Positions 1 through 7,732 of a DNA stretch of 11,208 nt are shown here, piece by piece. Position 1 is the stretch's first letter. The number at the start of each line of letters is the position of its first letter. The notes beneath the pieces are model-generated. The model had not been told where the DNA came from. It was given only the letters and a program-made list of their open reading frames with translations, and did no database searches. Origin of the DNA: Thalassiosira profunda (taxonomy: Eukaryota > Bacillariophyta > Thalassiosirophyceae > Thalassiosirales > Thalassiosiraceae); contig JALLAP010000993.1 in NCBI GenBank assembly GCA_036939355.1, forward strand, positions 1 to 11,208, written 5' to 3'. The position numbers were made by a program, and so were the translations under genes.

Positions 1-150
1 TTCAATCGTTAACAAAGTGCGACATACGAGTGCCTGTCTAAATGTCTCATCTGCTAGGGCAATAAAACGATTAGCCCTCTCCGTGAAAGAACATGCGAAC
101 CTTCAACACATTCTATCCTATGCGAATGCCCTGGGGGTTTGCGTAAATTT

Positions 151-176
151 GGCCTGGCGTCATTCTGACGCCGGCC
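151..176. repeat. Inverted repeat with TGACG core
   Basis: The arms GGCC-t-GGCGTCA (151-162) and TGACGCCGGCC (166-176) are complementary over 11 pairs with one bulged T and a 3-nt centre (TTC). The arms end in TGACG, the half-site core bound by many bZIP factors. It lies about 280 bp upstream of the RING-H2 start codon. A regulatory dyad is plausible; the protein that would bind it is unknown. Confidence 0.5.
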
Positions 177-347
177 GGTGCTTCATCATTCACCTCTGCT
201 CCGTCTTCACTCTCGACGCTCGACGCTCATCGAACAGAAGCAGCGTTAGCGTGCGGGACGGCAAACCCTGCGATGATGACCCGTTCACGCCCTCGCATGG
301 AGATCGGGCCGCGGCTTGCAGCGCCAGTTGTCACCACAGCCCGCACT

Positions 348-378
348 GCGAGGGTGTGATGGGTTGACGCACCCTCGC
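348..378. repeat. Inverted repeat GCGAGGGTG / CACCCTCGC
   Basis: A perfect 9-bp inverted repeat (348-356 and 370-378) has a 13-nt centre and ends 73 bp before the RING-H2 ATG. A related CGCCCTCGC string occurs near 287. This could be an operator-like dyad or a hairpin in the 5' leader. There is no direct evidence for either. Confidence 0.5.
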
Positions 379-451
379 GCGACGATCCGACCGCGGTTCC
401 GAACGCCAGTTGCTGCCACCCGCCTTTGCAGATAGGAACAAAATTTGCAAA

Positions 452-1066
452 ATGTCGTGGGTGGACGACCCATCGCTCTGTCTCATCGTTCTAATGTTCC
501 TCCCGAACGTCCTCGTCTTCCTCCACCTCGTCGTGACCGACTGTGTCTACCGGACGTGGTCGCTATTGCGGGAGGATGACGTGCAGGAGAGGAGGGAGCG
601 GCGGAACGATGCCCATCTAGGCGGCCACCGCAGAAGAGGCAGGGAAAGGAGGTCAGGGGTGCCGGACGAGGCGCGAGAAGAATGGGATCACTTTGTGTGG
701 GGCGAAAACGATGGAGCCTTGTGCAACGAGGAGGACGCCATTGTGACTGCAGAAGTCGGCGGTGCTGATTATGGAAGCATGGGCAGCAGAACAATACCCA
801 CCGGGGTAGAGGGCGCCCGGGATGAATCGGCATCGAAATTGGAGGAAGAAGAAGTGCCGACAGCACGCATCATCGACACCGGCCAGCCGTCCTGCTCGAT
901 ATGCTTGGGCGAGTACGCGCCGGAAGAGGCGGTGGTGCGATTGCCCTGCGGGCATCTGTATCACGAGCCGTGCATCCATTCGTGGACGGACGCACATGCC
1001 AGATGCCCGCTGTGCAATTTCGATTTGAGGGAGGGGTACAAACACTCGCAGGCGATGACGGTGTAG
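452..1066 (+). CDS. Membrane-anchored RING-H2 finger protein (probable E3 ubiquitin ligase)
   Basis: This is a 204-residue protein in one exon. Residues 8-30 form a hydrophobic, probably membrane-spanning helix near the N-terminus. A basic and then acidic, probably disordered stretch follows (about 40-140), and a RING-H2 finger lies at 148-188. The zinc ligands are C148, C151, C166, H168, H171, C174, C185 and C188, with the conserved W178 that usually contacts the E2. This is the C3H2C3 pattern of ATL-like E3 ligases, so it probably passes ubiquitin from an E2 to a membrane-associated target. The ATG at 452 has A at -3. A longer frame reaches 410 but begins with TTG, so I did not use it. The gene converges with TERT, with 94 bp between the stop codons. 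The ligase class is secure; the substrate cannot be told from the sequence. Confidence 0.87.
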   Translation: MSWVDDPSLCLIVLMFLPNVLVFLHLVVTDCVYRTWSLLREDDVQERRERRNDAHLGGHRRRGRERRSGVPDEAREEWDHFVWGENDGALCNEEDAIVTAEVGGADYGSMGSRTIPTGVEGARDESASKLEEEEVPTARIIDTGQPSCSICLGEYAPEEAVVRLPCGHLYHEPCIHSWTDAHARCPLCNFDLREGYKHSQAMTV

Positions 1067-1160
1067 CAGCACTGCAGCGCACGGAATCGGTAGATATCTC
1101 CCAGGAAATCTGCTCGCCCGCAGCGGCATGTTTGGATGAGATCCTACCGTTATGTTGTGC

Positions 1161-4100
1161 CTATGCGCAATCCAATGGGAAGCTAGTCAACGCCCTTCGT
1201 GACACAGCGAGAAGGTCTGTTCGATTCGATGCCCTCGAAGATTCAGAGAACATCTTGCACAGCTCAGCACAAGGCTTTCCTCCCTTCCGAAAGACCGAAA
1301 AGAATGCATGCCTGCCAAGCCACAGCGCGTCGTCCCACGGAAGCTCGAATGTCGACGAGGCAATAGACGGAGCTTTCCCGTGCTTGATTTTGGACGAAAT
1401 GAGCAAGAACGCGAATTGGATGGTGTCGCACGCCGAATCGTAGACGAACCTCTGCTGGTGCGTCAAGGACGATGTTCCAGCTCCATTCTGGATGTAGTGG
1501 CGAGTCTTGACCGCACAGAGAACAAACGTCTGATAGAAGTTCAATCGGATCGTGTCGATGCCATTGATGTGGCTGCTGAAGAGCAGCTTTTGGGAGCACC
1601 GAGGCCTCACGAAGTCTTTCATCTTCTTCTTGAGATTCAGGCCCTCGCTCCCGGAGCGGTGTATCACGACGGCACCCGTCGCCTGTGGCCGCGAAAACCG
1701 CTCATAGTCCAGGCTGATCTCGCATGTTCGGGTGTCAACGAGCAATCCGCACCAAGGAAAGAGCTCCGACTGGCAGGTACTGACGGTTTCCATCGCCCCG
1801 GTATCAGCGTTTCTCAGCTCCAGAGGATAGTTCACCCGAGACTTGTCGCTGTTGATTTTGACGCCGAGGCTAGGAACCCCTTTGTTGAGCTTTGCCAGAA
1901 ACCGAGAGGATGTAGCTTTGTTTGTGGATATCAACAGAAAGTCGTCGACGATGCGCACCAACAGGTGCAAATCATTTTGGCTCTGCGCGAGCAGGACATC
2001 GCATTGAGCAGAGGAGCTTCCACTGATGACGTGGGAGGCATCGTCGAAGACATCCGACAGCATGAAACCCTCCACATCTCCAAAGTAGACGTTGCAACAC
2101 ATGGATGAAAGGATGCTTCCCTGCGCGACAGTCAAAGAGATGATGATTTGGCGAACAGTAATCCAAACATTGTGTGTATCGAGAGCAACACGTACCTGGG
2201 GTATGCCATCTTTCTGGAGCAAATAGCGTTGGCCACTGCCACCTCCGGGCACAATCAGTTGGCCAAAGATGTGGTCGCGCAAGAGACCAATGATTGTCGC
2301 CTTCTTTTCCGCCGAGCAACGCACCCCATCCACAAAGATCGACTGAAAATACTTCTCCGCAAAGCCGTGCGATGTGGCGAGGAAGCGAGAGAATTGATCC
2401 GGAGCAAATGTGCTCTTTTTCCACTGACAGCGCAGCGACCCATTCCTATCCTTCGTGTGGAGGACGAAATTGTTCTTGGTCAGATATACGTCCTCCTCCA
2501 CCACCGACTTCAACAGCTTGAAGAGCCGCTTCTGATTGATGGTGTCGTAGCAGTGCTGAATGTCGGCACTCGCGAAGTAGATTGGGACGTCCGTCGATGA
2601 AGGGCCAAAGCTCGACCTCTTCTTTTTTAGAGCCTCCACAAACAGACAGAACGGCGGGAAGACTTCCGTCAACCCCAGCACCCCCGCTCCAAATAGCGAC
2701 GGTTTCTTCTCGTGTTCGTATTTCAGCGCGTGGAACGTCGATTGTAATATCTTGTTTGGCGGAGACGCGCTTGTTTGATCCAACCCTTCTTTCCCCGTCG
2801 CCGAAGCACCAACTGAGATGCGTTCATCCTGGCACGTCTTGGAAAGCATGGCAATTGCACGAATGCCCGTCTTCTTGGGCAACAGACGCAGCGGTGCCGG
2901 AGGACAACCAACATTGTGAATGGACAGCACCTTCTGCGCCTTTCTGGCATCGATTTCGCGATATTGTTGCTTCAATAACGTCTTCATCGATAGATGCCGG
3001 ATGCGCTCCCAGATGGGCCTACGGTAGTAGAGCACTCTGTTCCCGGTGAATTCCGTCTCGGTGACGTAAAATGTCGAACGAAGGAGAGGGATTATGAATC
3101 GGACATACAGCCAGCGCATCACGTTCCGCACAAGATGGGTTGCAGATTCGTGGTCTGGCCGGGAGAGCCTCCTCGTCCGATGCCGGCCACGATCGTCGTC
3201 CTTAGCAGCCAAGGTATCCCTCGAGCGAGGAAGCAGCCAAGTCATGTCGAGGACACGGATACCCTCGACAGTGGCCTTTTCTGGGAGCTGTTCTGCTCGG
3301 CCAAGTTCTGCGAACACTCTCATCGTTTGAACGACACGCCGGAAGTTGTGCGCCGAGCCCCAGAACGCCACAGGGAACGCCGTCCCAAGCACCGCCTCCA
3401 GGAAGGAGCCCACGTCTTTTGCCGGAGTGTGCATCGTCACATGATGAGCCAGAGCTACCTTTGCATCTGCGATGCTCGAGTCCTTTGCAGAGGAATGACT
3501 CATCATATTGGAAGGCAGGGGGCAATGTCGTTCGAGAAGCCTCCCGTAATGGCAGCGCTGGTGTCGCCTCCTCAACTCTCGGCACATGGCGACGCCATCT
3601 TCGCGCAGACGCCTCCATCGACCCCGGCGCTTGTTGCGGCTGAAAGTACAGGCACCCCCACCATTTGCATTGGAAACATCTCGAGCGCTCGGCCACAGGT
3701 GCACCATGCTGTTGAGCAGCTTGACGTTGACGTCTGAGTTGGGAGATGCGCTTTTTGCACACCTCTCCGGCTGATTGAGCAAGTGCCTGGGCGACAGTCC
3801 AATATCCCGGGCATAAAAGTCGCAGTAGAATAGATTCCCTCGAGGAATCGGCTTGTTGGGATCCCACCGTTTCTTGCGTGAGTCGACATCCGGAGATGTT
3901 GAGCTCGTTCCACCCCCTTCTGCGGAAGACGGATACTTCTCATTGCCAAAGCCCCGCCCATCACCAGCGACAAGCTTCTTCTCAGGCACGGAATCTCCCC
4001 TCTTGGCTTCCCTCGCGCGTTTTCGGCCGCCCTTCGCATTGATGGCTTTCAGCTCAGCGCCCATCCCATCGAACTTCCTCGCCAGCACGTTGAGCGGCGG

Positions 4101-5462
4101 TCCGCACAGCTGAAAGTAGTTCCCCCGTTCGAACATGGAGCTCAGTGCCCCTTCCGAGACGGCCGGCACAAGCACAATGCAATTCACCAGCATTTCCCGC
4201 AACACGTCGTCTCCCACTGCCTTGTGAAGCAATTTCATTAGGCTCGACGATCGGGCGTGCGACGCCAGAGAGTTGGGGTGGACGCAGTGCACGCCAGGGG
4301 CCATGGTGGGGCAGCCACGGAGAACTCGATCGCGTTGTGAGCCCTTGACATCCGAAAAGGAGGCCAGGGTATCGCCGCTGCCGAGCGTGTATCCAGCCGA
4401 GAGCAGATTTTGCTCCAGCAGCCAATCGTTCGTGGAAGGGTCCCCTCGCTTGTCGTCACTTGACGCTGAGGAAGCACCCGATACTGGCGCTTTCAGCTGG
4501 CCTCCTCTTCGCATCCGCCTCCGGCGAGGAATTTCCCTCTTCCCATTCTTCCCTACGGCGCTCCTATTCTCTTTCCTCCTCGCGTTCGATCGATAGCGAT
4601 GCGTCCGCCGTACTAACACGTCGATGGCCCCATCCACAATGGATTGAAGCGATTCCCGCGGCCGCGAGAGGACGAGGAATCCCCCGCTCGAGCTATTGGA
4701 TTTGGTCTTCAGATAGACGTTTTGCACAGAACTCGAAGGCTCTTTCGTGGATGCTGATGCTGACGGTTCTGCCGCAGCTTCCAGTGCATCTGGCTGTGTC
4801 TCAAGGGCTGAATATGATTCTGTTTCAAGCTCGTCCCCTTCTTCGGACTGCAGCAGATGCTCCTCAATCTGCTGACGACACCTATCAAACGCCCTGATTG
4901 CAGACGATGTGTAAGGAGCCACGATAATCCGGGCCATCGTTTGGTACTGGATCCAGTCGTCGTTGCAATTGCTGCTTCCGGCGGAGGCCTTGCTCCCCCG
5001 CCTCCGTCGCTTCCTACGCCGGCGTCCTTTGGCATTCTCATCATCAACTGGCATTGCATCGCCCACATCACCTCCACTCTCTTCTGATGGGTCGAGGCTC
5101 TTGTGATCGGATTTTCTACTCCGCTTCCGCGGCCTGCTCGCCCCCCTTGACCTCGTCCCGCGGTTGTGATTGCGCCGGCGGCTCCGACGCTCCTCCTCTT
5201 GGGCCCGCAGCAGCTCCCCCGGGAGCGAACCCTTGGCATTCTTTCCACTGTTTCCAACGCGCAGTCCGGCACGGAGGGAGAGGTAGCGCGGCAGCAGCTG
5301 CCCCTCCAGACCGCAAATTACATCGTTGCGCGGTGTTCCGCCGAGGAGTTGCAGGTTTTGCATGCCCAGCGCTTTTTGCACGACGATGGGGATGGCGCCG
5401 TCGGTATTATTGCCGTCGGTAGTGGATGCCCCGGGCTGCACTGCGCCGTTTGCATCCGCCAT
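1161..5462 (-). CDS. TERT: Telomerase reverse transcriptase, two exons
   Basis: This is the catalytic subunit that extends chromosome ends by copying the template in telomerase RNA. The model is complement(join(1161..2120,2196..5462)), 1408 residues, somewhat longer than human TERT. Domains are as follows. TEN is spread over about 37-465, ending in VGDDVLREML (417-426) and YFQLCGPPL (449-457). TRBD runs from about 541 to 850, with the QFP region at 544-565, the CP motif CHYGRLLERHCPLP (637-650), FWGSAHNFRR (700-709) and the T motif LLRSTFYVTE (793-802). RT motif 1/2 is at 857-874, motif A has D967, motif B is GIPQ/GSILSS (1086-1095), motif C is VDDF with D1148 and D1149, motif D is GVPSLGVKIN, and motif E is WCGLLVDTRT (1212-1221). 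A C-terminal extension follows to 1408. The start chosen has A at -3 and G at +4. Three upstream in-frame ATGs (5546, 5528, 5513) could add a Cys-rich leader. Charged low-complexity blocks interrupt TEN. Confidence 0.96.
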   Translation of the reverse strand: MADANGAVQPGASTTDGNNTDGAIPIVVQKALGMQNLQLLGGTPRNDVICGLEGQLLPRYLSLRAGLRVGNSGKNAKGSLPGELLRAQEEERRSRRRNHNRGTRSRGASRPRKRSRKSDHKSLDPSEESGGDVGDAMPVDDENAKGRRRRKRRRRGSKASAGSSNCNDDWIQYQTMARIIVAPYTSSAIRAFDRCRQQIEEHLLQSEEGDELETESYSALETQPDALEAAAEPSASASTKEPSSSVQNVYLKTKSNSSSGGFLVLSRPRESLQSIVDGAIDVLVRRTHRYRSNARRKENRSAVGKNGKREIPRRRRMRRGGQLKAPVSGASSASSDDKRGDPSTNDWLLEQNLLSAGYTLGSGDTLASFSDVKGSQRDRVLRGCPTMAPGVHCVHPNSLASHARSSSLMKLLHKAVGDDVLREMLVNCIVLVPAVSEGALSSMFERGNYFQLCGPPLNVLARKFDGMGAELKAINAKGGRKRAREAKRGDSVPEKKLVAGDGRGFGNEKYPSSAEGGGTSSTSPDVDSRKKRWDPNKPIPRGNLFYCDFYARDIGLSPRHLLNQPERCAKSASPNSDVNVKLLNSMVHLWPSARDVSNANGGGACTFSRNKRRGRWRRLREDGVAMCRELRRRHQRCHYGRLLERHCPLPSNMMSHSSAKDSSIADAKVALAHHVTMHTPAKDVGSFLEAVLGTAFPVAFWGSAHNFRRVVQTMRVFAELGRAEQLPEKATVEGIRVLDMTWLLPRSRDTLAAKDDDRGRHRTRRLSRPDHESATHLVRNVMRWLYVRFIIPLLRSTFYVTETEFTGNRVLYYRRPIWERIRHLSMKTLLKQQYREIDARKAQKVLSIHNVGCPPAPLRLLPKKTGIRAIAMLSKTCQDERISVGASATGKEGLDQTSASPPNKILQSTFHALKYEHEKKPSLFGAGVLGLTEVFPPFCLFVEALKKKRSSFGPSSTDVPIYFASADIQHCYDTINQKRLFKLLKSVVEEDVYLTKNNFVLHTKDRNGSLRCQWKKSTFAPDQFSRFLATSHGFAEKYFQSIFVDGVRCSAEKKATIIGLLRDHIFGQLIVPGGGSGQRYLLQKDGIPQVRVALDTHNVWITVRQIIISLTVAQGSILSSMCCNVYFGDVEGFMLSDVFDDASHVISGSSSAQCDVLLAQSQNDLHLLVRIVDDFLLISTNKATSSRFLAKLNKGVPSLGVKINSDKSRVNYPLELRNADTGAMETVSTCQSELFPWCGLLVDTRTCEISLDYERFSRPQATGAVVIHRSGSEGLNLKKKMKDFVRPRCSQKLLFSSHINGIDTIRLNFYQTFVLCAVKTRHYIQNGAGTSSLTHQQRFVYDSACDTIQFAFLLISSKIKHGKAPSIASSTFELPWDDALWLGRHAFFSVFRKGGKPCAELCKMFSESSRASNRTDLLAVSRRALTSFPLDCA
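2121..2195 (-). other. TERT: TERT intron inside RT motif B (75 nt, phase 0, no stop)
   Basis: On the minus strand the donor is CAG|GTACGT and the acceptor is GCGCAG|GG. A pyrimidine-rich tract and a possible TTGAC branch site lie just before the acceptor. Removing it joins GIPQ to GSILSS, the nearly invariant TERT motif B. Left in, it reads through as 25 extra residues without a stop and without shifting the frame. A simple ORF call therefore hides it. The evidence for the intron is the exact restoration of the motif together with consensus ends. Confidence 0.93.
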
Positions 5463-6292
5463 CCTGACGAATGATGCACTCTCACTGCTGCAAATCTGAC
5501 AGCAGCATAGCATCCGGCAGGCACACATCAGAGGTGCATGATGCATGAGGTGCACTTTGCAAGCTTTTGCAAGGCGCGACGTGGAATCTCTAAACAGCGC
5601 ACTTGCACACCACAAGACACGCGCAAATGCCTGATTCTCCCGCCCTCTGCCATGTACCAGCGGGCGTCCGTCTCGAAGTTACGGCGCAAGGGCCGCCGCG
5701 AGGTGGCCCTCTTTCCTGCCTACGCAGTAGCTGCACTAACCCTGAACTGCCGCTCGGAAGAGTTGCGATCTTCGTCCACCTTTCGCCCCGCCAAAAGTCC
5801 ATCCTGACTAAAGTAAGAGTTAGAGCTATTCTAAAACTAAACTATTTGTATCCTGATATTGTAATGAAACAGAATGGAAGCAAGGCCGGCGTAGGCAGCA
5901 GCTGCCGCGCCACAATGTATTGTCTGCGCGCTTGGGGCCGCCGGTGCGCTCCTTCGTTGAGGCGCTGACCTAGTGCAATAGGGTCTTGAGGAGCGGCCTG
6001 AGTTTGTTCGGTACTAAACGTCGCATCTTCCATGCTGGAACTCATACCATTAGGCCCAAAGAGCTTGCAAGACACTCGTTCAATCGTCGACCGAGCGACG
6101 GGGACGGTGAAGGTGAAAGGTGAAGGCGGCAGCGTTTGTGGCGACACTGACTATCGTACTGCGGCTGGGCTGACGGGTGACGGGCCCGAGGCGTGCCGAG
6201 ATCAACGTTGCTCCTGGCGAGGTGCGGCGAGGCGCTTGTGGCCGCTGGCCTGATAGTTGACGCGTGAGAGAGGGCGATTCCAATCCAAGACG
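5463..6292. promoter_or_regulatory. Shared divergent upstream region between TERT and the receptor gene
   Basis: About 830 bp lie between the two start codons and contain no convincing gene. Open frames here are short, mostly lack ATG and show no domain. The region should hold both promoters and 5' leaders. Visible elements are a short-repeat cluster at 5531-5573, an AGGGCC/GGCCCT dyad at about 5691-5712, a telomere-repeat-like CTAACCCT at 5736-5743 and an AT-rich stretch at about 5810-5875. There are also small dyads at 5893-5905 (GGCAG-CAG-CTGCC) and 5912-5923 (ACAAT-GT-ATTGT), and a triple GGTGAA at 6106-6124. No clear TATA box was found for either gene. Confidence 0.5.
5531..5573. repeat. 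Cluster of short direct repeats just upstream of the TERT start
   Basis: GAGGTGCA occurs at 5531-5538 and 5547-5554 (period 16). TTTGCAAG occurs at 5556-5563 and 5566-5573 (period 10), and its TTGCAA core is self-complementary. The cluster lies 69-111 bp upstream of the preferred TERT ATG, so it is in the proximal promoter or the 5' leader. Helically phased repeats of this kind can be factor-binding sites. If translation starts at the upstream ATG at 5546, part of the cluster would be coding. Confidence 0.4.
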
Positions 6293-7732
6293 ATGGACCC
6301 TCCAACGCTCGCCCAGCAGCGGGGGCTGGCCTTTGCCCCCATCCCCTTCGCGTCGATATCGCTCCTTGCCTCGCTTTACATAATACACCATCTCCTCTGC
6401 CGAGAGCGCCAGCGGCTGAAAAGGATGTATCATCGGCTCGTCCTGGCGTTGAACCTCTCCCTTGTCGTGGTGTCTGTCATGTGGATATGGTCCCCTTTCT
6501 CCGTGCCGGAGGGGACGCCATATTTCGCAGGAGCGTCAGGGACCGTGCAGACATGCACTGCCAACGGTGCGTTGCTTCTTTTGGTTTCCTCTCTTGCCGT
6601 CGACAATTTGTTGTTGATGCCCTGACATATCTCTTCTGTGCAGCCTTCATATTCGCGGTATTCTCGCTTGCAATTCCAGCCTACTACGGATCGCTGAGCT
6701 TTCAGGCCTTCATGGGCATTCGGCACAATTTCAAGGAGGAGAAATACAGGTGGATCGAAAAGTGGATTCACTGCGTATCGTTGATAATCCCGACAGCGCT
6801 AGCATCGATCATCGCGGCCACGGAGAACTTTAATCCTACCGGAACTGGATGTTATGTCGGAAAATATCCGAGGGGATGTGAAACCGATCCCGACGTCCCG
6901 TGCGAACGGGGAGATGACATATGGCACGGTGAGACTCCAACCTCATGCACCTTGTTGCAATTATGTACTCGTCTCGCGTCTTATCTCATTCACATCGTGC
7001 ACTCCAGTTGAGTTCATCATTGGATTGGGATTGATCTGTCTCTACTTTGTCTTTCCACCTGCCATCGTCTTGGGAATGTACTGCTGGATTCGCAAGGCGC
7101 AAAAGAGGGTCGATGAGAGCACCGGTATGAAGCGACTCCGGGAGTCCGCCAGGAGGCAAATGATGGGCCTGGTGGCAAAGCAGATCTCCATCTACCTCTT
7201 CTCGTTCTGGTTCACGTGGATCTTCTCCCTCATCCACCAGGCCATCTTCACGATTACCGACACCTTTTCATATTCGTTCCTCATTTTCGCGAACTGCATC
7301 AATGCATCGCAGGGCTTCGTCTTTGCCGGGGTGTACTTTGCATTGCAACGGATGGGGCAGCCGCGGGAGGTGGTGGAACGCAACACTTTCCGCAACACTG
7401 GCTTGTCCACCGCTTCCACGCGCCCGGGGATGCAGCGGGAGCTGACCGTTGCGGCCATACGAACGAACGCGGAAAGCAGGGACAAAACCAACTCGGAAGC
7501 ATCGGCAGAGGACCGAAGGGAGAGCTATGCTTTCAATATATTCGATGGAGTGCCGGACGAGGACAGTCCGTGGGCCAAGTACATTACAATGGACGACTCT
7601 GACAGAAATCAGGCAGAGGACACGCCAGATCTGCGGACGGATGAGGAGGCCGACGCATATTGGGGTATCGGCCCCGCCAATGAGCAACGGGATATGACTG
7701 ACCTCAAAGCACACAGCACGAGGATCGAATGA
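6293..7732 (+). CDS. Seven-transmembrane receptor, cAMP-receptor-like GPCR, three exons
   Basis: The model is join(6293..6566,6644..6928,7008..7732), 427 residues. The ATG at 6293 has A at -3 and G at +4. Predicted helices are TM1 16-36, TM2 47-67, TM3 88-112, TM4 131-151, TM5 187-214, TM6 243-268 and TM7 274-299. C88 at the outer end of TM3 and C161 in the second outer loop are placed for the usual GPCR disulphide. TM7 carries NASQGFVFAGVYFALQR, resembling the QGF..A.VY signature of the Dictyostelium cAMP-receptor and secretin-like families. The long C-terminal tail (about 300-427) is hydrophilic and rich in Asp, Glu, Ser and Thr, as expected for a phosphorylated cytoplasmic tail. It probably senses an external signal at the plasma membrane through a G protein; the ligand is unknown. 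It is divergent from TERT, about 830 bp away. Confidence 0.8.
6567..6643 (+). other. Receptor intron 1 (77 nt, phase 1)
   Basis: The donor is ACG|GTGCGT and the acceptor TTCTGTGCAG|CC, with a good CTGAC branch motif at 6622-6626, about 17 nt before the acceptor. Splicing joins ...QTCTAN to AFIFAVFSLAI and rebuilds TM3. Retention would end the protein after about 110 residues. Confidence 0.87.
6929..7007 (+). other. Receptor intron 2 (79 nt, phase 1)
   Basis: The donor is CACG|GTGAGA and the acceptor CACTCCAG|TT. Splicing joins the second outer loop (...GDDIWH) to the start of TM5 (VEFIIGLGLI). Without it the frame ends at 7011, before TM5. Confidence 0.87.

Larger units (their letters stand above)
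1..451. promoter_or_regulatory. Upstream region of the RING-H2 gene
   Basis: No convincing gene is seen here. The open frames are short, start without ATG and show no recognisable domain. The stretch probably holds the promoter and 5' leader of the RING-H2 gene that starts at 452. It contains two strong dyads, at 151-176 and 348-378, listed separately, and a tandem 7-mer CGACGCT at about 215-228. The left end could include the end of a neighbouring gene, but nothing supports that. Confidence 0.45.

Noticed and set aside
17..367. Open frame at the left edge
   Set aside because: It starts with GTG, has no domain and overlaps the dyads. Composition and context fit upstream non-coding DNA better.
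1308..2108. A 266-codon open frame on the plus strand, antisense to the TERT RT and C-terminal region
   Set aside because: It mirrors a highly conserved coding sequence on the other strand, shows no recognisable domain, and is a by-product of GC-rich codon use.
5463..5615. Longer TERT N-terminus extending to 5615
   Set aside because: That frame opens with TTG, not ATG. The ATG at 5462 has the best context and lies well before the TEN domain.
5736..5743. A telomerase RNA template in the TERT upstream region
   Set aside because: The CTAACCCT is followed by GAAC instead of AAC, so it is short of one and a half repeats, and no supporting RNA structure was recognised.
5842..6045. Minus-strand small ORF of 67 codons (MSSSMEDATFSTEQ...) with ATG at 6045
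   Set aside because: The first half reads like protein, but the second half is low quality. There are no clear splice sites or homology, and it lies in the divergent promoter. It could be an exon of an unrecognised gene, but I cannot support it.
7216..7602. Plus-strand alternative frame within receptor exon 3
   Set aside because: The other frame encodes TM6, TM7 and the tail with clear receptor features. This one has no domain and no proper start.
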